From: JAJTFW01 sp031411335
Lineage (GTDB): Bacteria; Bacteroidota; Bacteroidia; AKYH767-A; OLB10
Length of the DNA: 9,215 nucleotides
Assembly: GCA_031411335.1 (NCBI GenBank)
Contig: JANOAX010000205.1
Span: forward strand, 1-9,215
Direction of reading: 5' to 3'
Part shown: one piece after another, positions 1 through 5,971 of the stretch
Position numbering within the stretch: position 1 is the first letter of the stretch
How the letters are laid out: every line of letters begins with the position of its first letter
Position numbers and translations under genes: made by a program
The notes under the pieces: generated by a model
The model's database searches: none
What the model was told of the DNA's origin: nothing
Seen by the model: the letters and a program-made list of their open reading frames with translations, nothing else

Positions 1-532
1 CTTGATCCGCCAAAAATGTTTTGATCACGTTTACACTGAGTCCATAACAACACGTTGCAATAACAATTAAAATAGCAAAGGCAGCTTCTCCACTAATTCC
101 TCCTCCAGAACGAATAAATACTAATCCTGCAGCTCCGATAAATCCAATAAGCACACCAATAATTTGTAAGTTTTTAAATTTCGATTTAAAAAATAATACT
201 CCAATGAGCATTGTGAAGAGCGGTGTAAGTGCATTCAACATTCCGGCTAGTGAAGAAGATAATTTTGTTTGAGCAATTGCAAATAGTAAGGCTGGAATTC
301 CACTACCTACAGCACCTACAACTGCCATGTATTTAATGGACCCTATTTTCAAATTTTTAAATCTTCGTACAGCAAATAAAGAAGAAGCGATGCAAGCGAT
401 CACCATTCGAATAGCCGCTACTTGTTCGGGAGGAAATCCTTTTAATCCATGCTTCATTAAAATAAACGAACTGCCCCATATCAATGTTAAAATTAAGAGC
501 ATTGCCCATTTGAGCGAAAGAAGATTTTTCAT
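1..532 (-). CDS. DMT superfamily (EamA-type) transporter, C-terminal part missing at window edge
   Basis: Translating the minus strand from ATG at 532-530 gives 177 codons open to the window edge. The protein is very hydrophobic, with about five to six predicted membrane helices. It opens with a basic stretch (MKNLLSLKW), then an IWGSSFILMKHGL segment typical of the first EamA helix. RMVIA follows near residue 42, the ALTPLFTMLIGVLFF helix near 101-115, and GVLIGFIGAAGLVFI near 126-140. Residues from about 150 look like the start of the second EamA repeat. Members are usually about 290-300 residues with ten helices, so roughly 120 residues lie outside. The family exports or imports metabolites and amino acids across the inner membrane; the substrate cannot be read from sequence. 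The start codon overlaps the stop of the upstream helicase gene by four bases (ATGA), and no separate promoter or clear ribosome binding site is visible, so translation probably depends on the helicase gene. Confidence 0.88.
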   Translation of the reverse strand, partial: MKNLLSLKWAMLLILTLIWGSSFILMKHGLKGFPPEQVAAIRMVIACIASSLFAVRRFKNLKIGSIKYMAVVGAVGSGIPALLFAIAQTKLSSSLAGMLNALTPLFTMLIGVLFFKSKFKNLQIIGVLIGFIGAAGLVFIRSGGGISGEAAFAILIVIATCCYGLSVNVIKTFLADQ

Positions 533-1836
533 TTACGATACGTTCGCTTTTTCTTTTTTGCTTCTACTTTCTTTTTCGGAAATTTTTTAACTGGCTCCTT
601 TTTCACATGAAATGCTCCCTTAAAATCCGGATCCAATTTTCGCTTCTGACTATCAATTTCACGTAACATCGCTTGATTTTCATCGTAGCCTGTCTCGGGA
701 ATTTCCACATTACGTGGCACTTTTAACATTGGAATTTTTTGTCCAATCAATTTTTCTATTTGAGCGAGATGGAATTCATCAGCAGCAGTAACAAAGGTGA
801 TGCTATTCCCAGTCTTAAATGCTCTACCGGTTCTGCCTATCCGATGTACATAATCTTCATAGATGATGGGCGTATCAAAATTCACCACATGCGATACATC
901 AGGAACATCTAAACCCCGTGCTGCAAGATCTGTTGTGATAAGCAAAGGCACATTTTCCAACTTAAATCGTTGCATGGAATTGATGCGAGTTTGTTGAGAT
1001 TTATTTCCGTGAATCACCAACACTTTATCTTCACCATACAAACGTTGCAAATATTTTCCGGTATTACTTGCGATCACTTTCGTTTTACAAAAGACAATTA
1101 CTTTATTAAAGTTTTTTTCGTCTTTCAACAACTCTGTTAAAAGATTAATTTTCGCTCTTAAATTAGGAATTTTATAATAAACTTGTGTAACGGTCTCCGC
1201 TGTTTTTAAATCAGGACGAATTTCGATGGTGATTGGAAAATCCATCAAATCACCAGAAATCTTTTTCACTAAATCCGACATGGTTGCCGAAAACAATAAG
1301 TTCTGACGTTTTTGCGGCATGGTTTCTAAGATGCGATGAAATTGGCCAATGAAACTTTTATCCATCAAACGCTCCGCCTCATCCAACACTAAAAATTTTA
1401 TCTTTTTTGATTTAATATGTCCACTGGTATATAAATCCAAATAACGACCTGGTGATGCTACCAAAATATCGATTCCTGCTTCAATGGAAGCAATTTGATC
1501 CTTTGCACCTTGTCCACCAAAAATAACAGCGTAACGTAAATCGGTATATTTAGATAACTCCGCAATTGTATTTCCTACTTGAATACTTAACTCTCGTGTA
1601 GGCACAATAATCAACGCACGCGCATCGGCTCCTTGCGCATAATTCAAACTTCGAAGAAGAGGTAAAAGATAGGCTGCTGTTTTCCCGGTTCCAGTTTGTG
1701 CAATTCCCAACACATCTTGACCTCCTAAAATTGCAGGAATGGCCTTTTCTTGAATGGCCGTAGGATGCTCATAACCAGCATCAGCTATGGCGTCGAATAA
1801 TTGTCGATTGAGTTTAAAATCACGGAAGGAAGCCAC
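529..1836 (-). CDS. DEAD-box ATP-dependent RNA helicase (RhlE-like) with DEAE motif II
   Basis: The 435-residue protein carries the full superfamily 2 DEAD-box motif set in order. These are the Q motif (F4 upstream, PTAIQ at 25-29), motif I AQTGTGKT (46-53), Ia PTREL (79-83), GG (107-108), Ib-like SPGR (128-131), motif II DEAE (152-155), III SAT (183-185), IV VIVFC (246-250), V TTDLAARGLD (301-310) and VI HRIGRTGR (331-338). Residues 412-435 form a lysine-rich tail typical of RhlE-like helicases, where it helps bind RNA. The expected role is ATP-driven unwinding of short RNA duplexes in ribosome assembly or RNA decay, in the cytoplasm. The start is GTG at 1836-1834. It is the only start codon after the in-frame TAA at 1866-1864, and it places the Q motif at the normal distance. 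The fourth residue of motif II is Glu (codon GAG), where Asp is canonical. The subfamily assignment is an inference from length and tail. Confidence 0.95.
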   Translation of the reverse strand: MASFRDFKLNRQLFDAIADAGYEHPTAIQEKAIPAILGGQDVLGIAQTGTGKTAAYLLPLLRSLNYAQGADARALIIVPTRELSIQVGNTIAELSKYTDLRYAVIFGGQGAKDQIASIEAGIDILVASPGRYLDLYTSGHIKSKKIKFLVLDEAERLMDKSFIGQFHRILETMPQKRQNLLFSATMSDLVKKISGDLMDFPITIEIRPDLKTAETVTQVYYKIPNLRAKINLLTELLKDEKNFNKVIVFCKTKVIASNTGKYLQRLYGEDKVLVIHGNKSQQTRINSMQRFKLENVPLLITTDLAARGLDVPDVSHVVNFDTPIIYEDYVHRIGRTGRAFKTGNSITFVTAADEFHLAQIEKLIGQKIPMLKVPRNVEIPETGYDENQAMLREIDSQKRKLDPDFKGAFHVKKEPVKKFPKKKVEAKKKKRTYRK

Positions 1837-1840
1837 GCTG

Positions 1841-1848
1841 CGAAAGTA
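1841..1848 (-). promoter_or_regulatory. Candidate -7 box for the helicase gene
   Basis: Read on the minus strand, TACTTTCG matches the Bacteroidota -7 consensus TAnnTTTG at all but one fixed position. It ends only four bases before the GTG start at 1836. Transcription normally begins a few bases after this box, so the mRNA would start at or next to the GTG and be leaderless or nearly so. No convincing TTG -33 element is seen about 20 bases further upstream, so the call rests on one box. Confidence 0.4.
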
Positions 1849-2046
1849 GGTAAAAGAAGAGGTTTAAGAATAGTATAATTAGAAGAAATTGACTTAACAA
1901 AACTCCATCAAATAAGAATAATACTCCAAATACAGGGAAAAGTTCATAGTGACGCACCTATTTTAATACATATACAACAATAATTCAATGACTTACAACA
2001 TTTCATAACTAATTGGCTTTTATACATTCTTAATCTCAACTTAATG

Positions 2047-2074
2047 TTGTTGGCCTCTCAGTTCACTAATTTTG
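2047..2074 (+). promoter_or_regulatory. Bacteroidota-type promoter for the 779-residue secreted protein
   Basis: TAATTTTG at 2067-2074 matches the -7 consensus TAnnTTTG exactly. A doubled TTG (2047-2049 and 2050-2052) lies 14-17 bases upstream, close to where the -33 TTG element is expected, although the spacing is slightly short. Transcription would start near 2080 and leave a leader of about 80 bases. The assignment is by motif only. Confidence 0.5.
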
Positions 2075-2161
2075 TGTTTAATTATATGAGGGGCATTTAC
2101 GAGTATAATTAATGAACTTTTTATAAAAATTTACGTTAAAAATAGAAATCACAAAACCACT

Positions 2162-4501
2162 ATGCAGCCTCTTTTTAAGAAGATCCTCTTATTTTATTTT
2201 ATGCTTTTGCTTTCCTTTGGAAATCTATTTGCGCAAAATGATTTGCCCTCGCCCAGTGCAAATATTCAATCGATAAAAAATGGAGGGTTAATAGTTACCA
2301 TGGATACTAATTTCCAAAAGCTTCCAGGTTATTTTAATTTGAAAGCCTATGGATTGGTAAATGAACTTTTGCAAAATGAAATACCAGTAAAATGGATTAT
2401 CAAAGCGGGAAAGACGAGAACATCGCTTGGGTCCATTGACTTTAATACGAATGTTACTAGAGTCTATCCCGACACAGCAGCATTAGGAACTATTGGAATA
2501 CGTGGCGGTGCATTTATTATTGATAGTGCTTATGCCGACACTGCTTTTTCTGTGATTAAAAATTTTGGAAATTCTGTTGTTGTTTTCAGATTGAATAACA
2601 CAACCAATATGGATGTGCGATATACATTGACGCATAAACCAAGAATTTTATTATTGAATTCTACTGGCTATGATACCATAGCCGTGAAATATTTGGTGGA
2701 AGCCGGAATTTCTCCAGCGTCCTATCGATTACAATTACCTGCGGGCACAGCATTTAATTCTACGGGGAGTTGGTCGCTCATTTCAGAGACACATCTTCAT
2801 TCAACCGATACTGCATTATTTAATCCATTGCTTCGCTATTCAGTACAACGCGGTGCAAATTTAATTTTTTCTTGCGCTACCATTGGTGCACTAGAAAATA
2901 CAACTTTCACCATGACTACATTAGGAGTCGATTCTTTTTCTACTGGATTAGCTTCAGTACAATACAATAATCCAGATCTACCCATTGCACAATTTTTGGG
3001 CCCCATCATGTCACCAAATGGAGAGTATAAACTTTGGCGACCCAAAGCAGGTGGAAGCATGAAAGCAAACACCTACGAAATTATGCGTGGTGGTTCCGGT
3101 GGACTATATTACACCATGGCAGGTAAAAAAATGCGACCAAATACGTTGGCTGGTGGAAATTTATTTTACATTGCTGGACACGAACATTATCAATGGGCTG
3201 CTGGTACAGGATCCATCAATGATATGAATCGAATTAATGGAAGACGTATTTTCCTAAATTCAATTTTTATTCCGGCAAGTGATTCTATCGCAGGTATCGA
3301 TTTTAAAACAGATGTAGAAGTGAGTATGTGTACTCAAACAGGATGGCCAGTGAAGAATGAAAATTTTATCATTTATTTAATTGCTCGAAATGAAGGTCCG
3401 GGAACAGCACGTCGATTAAAACTTAATGCAGCACTTCCTAGCGGACTTATTTATCAAACGCATACTTCTACCTATGGATCTTTTAATTCAGGTACAGGAG
3501 TTTGGTCGATGGATAGTTTGCAGAAGAATCAAATCGATACATTAACACTAACGGTAAGGATTAACGCACTTGGGAATATTACTTATGTTTCTTCTCTTAC
3601 TAATCCGAGTTATGAACTCAATAAAATAAATAATTTCGATACGCTTACTTTTTTCGGAGTGAGTCGACCTGTTGCAATAAATGATACGATCAATTACACT
3701 GGTTCAATTTATCAAGATTATCCCGTAAAAATAAATGACAGCGATGAAGATGGAGGCCCCTTTGCGAATGCTACCATTTTAGCCGGACCATTTAGAGGCA
3801 CAGCAACTGTTCTTAATGGAGATTCTATTCGATATACCCTAACTACAGCCGGCTTTACAGGGGTTGATAGTTTACAATATTTAACTTGTGATAATTATCC
3901 GCTGTGTGACACTGCATGGTATTTTATTTCTATTACATCTCCGCTGCCAGTTAGTCTCACCAACTTCACAGGAAAAAGAACAAGTGAAAACATTCAATTA
4001 GAATGGTACACTTTATCAGAAAAAAACAACGATTATTTTGAAATAGAAAGAAGTGTTAATGGATTGGAGTTTCAATATCGTGGTCGGATGAATGGATTTG
4101 GAACGTCAAATACTGTGCATCGTTATCAATTTACAGATACAGAAAATGAGAGTCCTATTCTTTATTATCGTTTACAGCAATTCGATTTCGATGGAACGAA
4201 ATCTACATCGCATGTAATTGCGCTTCCTAAAAATGGTAAAAATGATTTCTCCGCTTCTATTTATCCAAATCCTTCGGACGGCAGCATGCAAGTTATTCGT
4301 GCCCTTGGTGTTGAAGGAATGTTAAGCTTGACAATTACCGATTTAGGAGGACGAATCATCTCACAACAAGAATGGAACGCCGATCAAAGTGGAGTGGTTT
4401 TAGAGTTTGCTGAAGAAGAGCAAAAGTTAGCGCCTGGATGTTATTTAGCCGTGTTTAGAAACGAACAAAAAATTCAAACGATAAAGTTGATGGTGAGGTA
4501 A
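2162..4501 (+). CDS. Secreted multidomain protein with DUF11-like and Ig-like domains and T9SS type A sorting signal
   Basis: The 779-residue product starts with a signal peptide (Lys at 6-7, hydrophobic core 8-20, likely cleavage after FAQ near residue 25). Residues about 38-373 form an alpha/beta-looking domain I cannot name. It contains MDTNFQ (47-52), LKAYGLVNELL (60-70), VRYTLTHKPRILLLN (152-166), NLIFSCATIGALEN (233-246), NPDLPIAQFLG (270-280) and GGNLFYIAGHEHY (331-343). Residues about 382-498 look like a DUF11 domain (NEGPGTARRLKL, ALPSGL). Residues about 503-592 look like an Ig-like bacterial surface domain (NDSDEDGGP, GFTGVDSLQY). A segment beginning LPVSLTNFTG (595-604) is common just before sorting domains. 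The tail 694-779 (SIYPNPSDGSMQV, LTITDLGGRII, LAPGCYLAVF) is a type A T9SS signal, so the protein should cross the outer membrane and be released or anchored on the surface. The first ATG is preferred because it supplies the basic start of the signal peptide. The overall function is unknown; adhesion or an enzymatic role are both possible. Confidence 0.93.
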   Translation: MQPLFKKILLFYFMLLLSFGNLFAQNDLPSPSANIQSIKNGGLIVTMDTNFQKLPGYFNLKAYGLVNELLQNEIPVKWIIKAGKTRTSLGSIDFNTNVTRVYPDTAALGTIGIRGGAFIIDSAYADTAFSVIKNFGNSVVVFRLNNTTNMDVRYTLTHKPRILLLNSTGYDTIAVKYLVEAGISPASYRLQLPAGTAFNSTGSWSLISETHLHSTDTALFNPLLRYSVQRGANLIFSCATIGALENTTFTMTTLGVDSFSTGLASVQYNNPDLPIAQFLGPIMSPNGEYKLWRPKAGGSMKANTYEIMRGGSGGLYYTMAGKKMRPNTLAGGNLFYIAGHEHYQWAAGTGSINDMNRINGRRIFLNSIFIPASDSIAGIDFKTDVEVSMCTQTGWPVKNENFIIYLIARNEGPGTARRLKLNAALPSGLIYQTHTSTYGSFNSGTGVWSMDSLQKNQIDTLTLTVRINALGNITYVSSLTNPSYELNKINNFDTLTFFGVSRPVAINDTINYTGSIYQDYPVKINDSDEDGGPFANATILAGPFRGTATVLNGDSIRYTLTTAGFTGVDSLQYLTCDNYPLCDTAWYFISITSPLPVSLTNFTGKRTSENIQLEWYTLSEKNNDYFEIERSVNGLEFQYRGRMNGFGTSNTVHRYQFTDTENESPILYYRLQQFDFDGTKSTSHVIALPKNGKNDFSASIYPNPSDGSMQVIRALGVEGMLSLTITDLGGRIISQQEWNADQSGVVLEFAEEEQKLAPGCYLAVFRNEQKIQTIKLMVR

Positions 4502-4523
4502 TTATTGGAGTGAATATTTTTAA

Positions 4524-4560
4524 ATTATCTCAAAAGCGAAAGATAATAGTATAATACTAT
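4524..4560. terminator. AT-rich inverted repeats between convergent genes, possible weak bidirectional terminator
   Basis: ATTATCT (4524-4530) and AGATAAT (4541-4547) can form a 7-base-pair stem with a 10-base loop. An adjoining second hairpin pairs ATAGT (4546-4550) with ACTAT (4556-4560). They lie in the 65 bases between the stop codons of two converging genes, where a shared terminator is expected. Both stems are AT-rich and the following T-runs are short, so intrinsic termination would be weak. Confidence 0.3.
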
Positions 4561-4566
4561 TTCATT

Positions 4567-5949
4567 CTAGTAAACTAAAACGCGTACTGGTTTAAATTTA
4601 TTTTGTTGCTGATGGATGATATACACACCTGCACTTAGTCCGTCAATATCAATTTCATTGTTGCCCGAATTAAAATTTCCATTCAAAATAAAGCGTCCGC
4701 TCACATTTAACAATTCAAAAGGAAGAGGTGTTGAAGTATGTCCTACAGAAATCTTTATTTTCTCGTGACAAGGGTTTGAAATTATTTTTAAGTCGACCAA
4801 TTTTTCCACTTCCACTATGGAAGTAGTTAAACCCCACCGTGCAATTTTATTAGCTTGCACCGTTCCCATTTGATCAAAGCGACCGCAAGCATAAAGGGAG
4901 CCATTCCATGAAAGTAAATCTTTCACCTGAGCAAAAGCCGAGCTAGTTCCACTATCCATATTATCCCAAGTAACCCCATTAAATTTAGCAATGCAATTAG
5001 CGGGAAATCCATTTATAGCAGTAAAAGAGCCTCCAATTACCAATTCTCCATTAAAAATTTCCATGCAATTAACATAGCCAGGATTTGCACCTAAACTAAC
5101 TTGCGCAACTTGTAACCAAGTATTGCCCACTAATTTATATAGTGCATCACTAAGAATATATAAGTCGTTATTCCATTGAATTACGTCAAGAATGACCCAT
5201 GGAAATTCTGTAATAGGTAGCCAATTTTCTCCATCTGTTACAGCAATATTATTTTGTTGCTGCGATCCAACAAAATCAAATACCCCAACTAAAATGATGT
5301 TAGAGTTCGCTTCATACAACTTATGAATTCTACCAGCAGTAAATACACCACTAACTCCATTATTTATACCAGTTCCAATAGAAACGAATTCATTGCCATT
5401 ATACTTAGCAATTAAATTGGTTGTATCTCCTATAAAATTCATACAATTCGCACCTCTAAAATTTCCAGCTGCATATAAAGTATCTTCGAAGTTTAAAAGT
5501 GAATATACAAAATTCCCGCCTGCAGTTGTACGACAAAATCCACCATTAACATTACAAATTTGACTCCCGTTAAAATAAATTAACCCCGGTTCAGGTCTGG
5601 ACACGGGGCAATTGTCTGAACCTGAATGTACACCCAAAAAAAGAGTATCGTGATGAAATAATGCGGTAAATATTTCAGAAGTAAAACTGTCGAATTGGAT
5701 ATAGGTTCCATACTGCGACCAAGATTGTTGACCATCCCACTCAGCTATATGACAAATAGTAGAGTTATTATCAAATGCTCCGTAAGTTATTAATTTGTTC
5801 GAACTCGAATCAATTACAATCCCATTCAAAATGCCTATTTGAGGATTACCCAAACTATTTCCTTGATTTAAATGATGCCAATGGTAATTGGGTTGGGAGA
5901 AACCAATTAAAGAACTAAAAACAAGAAGTAAAACATATAAATACTTCAT
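4567..5949 (-). CDS. Secreted beta-propeller-like repeat protein with T9SS type A sorting signal
   Basis: The 460-residue product begins with a signal peptide (MKYLYVLLLVFSSLIGFSQ, likely cleaved near residue 19). Residues about 42-375 are built from a degenerate repeat of the form 'measured item - LYxxGxF - IAxxNGxxW', for example LYAAGNF (158-164) with IAKYNG (180-185), and LVIGGSF (303-309) with IAKFNGVTW (320-328). I count seven copies, which suggests a seven-bladed propeller of the Kelch or galactose-oxidase-like shape. Residues 386-460 (IISNPCHEKIKI, LLNVSGRFI, GLSAGVYIIHQ) form a type A T9SS sorting domain, so the mature protein is exported across the outer membrane. Nine cysteines lie outside the signal peptide. 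The start is 22 bases after the stop of pheT on the same strand with no clear promoter between, so read-through from pheT is likely. No catalytic residues are recognisable; ligand binding or adhesion is a guess. Confidence 0.9.
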   Translation of the reverse strand: MKYLYVLLLVFSSLIGFSQPNYHWHHLNQGNSLGNPQIGILNGIVIDSSSNKLITYGAFDNNSTICHIAEWDGQQSWSQYGTYIQFDSFTSEIFTALFHHDTLFLGVHSGSDNCPVSRPEPGLIYFNGSQICNVNGGFCRTTAGGNFVYSLLNFEDTLYAAGNFRGANCMNFIGDTTNLIAKYNGNEFVSIGTGINNGVSGVFTAGRIHKLYEANSNIILVGVFDFVGSQQQNNIAVTDGENWLPITEFPWVILDVIQWNNDLYILSDALYKLVGNTWLQVAQVSLGANPGYVNCMEIFNGELVIGGSFTAINGFPANCIAKFNGVTWDNMDSGTSSAFAQVKDLLSWNGSLYACGRFDQMGTVQANKIARWGLTTSIVEVEKLVDLKIISNPCHEKIKISVGHTSTPLPFELLNVSGRFILNGNFNSGNNEIDIDGLSAGVYIIHQQQNKFKPVRVLVY

Positions 5950-5971
5950 AGCAATAAGATTTATTAAAACA

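Larger units (their letters stand above)
1837..2161. other. Divergent intergenic region between the helicase and secreted-protein genes
   Basis: This is 325 bases of AT-rich DNA between two divergently transcribed genes. I found no plausible coding frame, RNA gene or long repeat in it. Its left end holds the candidate helicase -7 box and its right third holds the candidate promoter for the plus-strand gene. The 87 bases before the ATG at 2162 form an A/T-rich leader with no Shine-Dalgarno sequence, as is usual in Bacteroidota. The middle (about 1870-2040) shows nothing I can assign. Confidence 0.6.

Noticed and set aside
327..590. Plus-strand 87-codon open frame
   Set aside because: It is antisense to the EamA transporter N terminus and the helicase tail, both of which have clear family motifs.
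2836..3072. Minus-strand 78-codon open frame within the 779-residue protein gene
   Set aside because: It lies opposite a conserved part of the N-terminal domain and has no start context or recognisable features.
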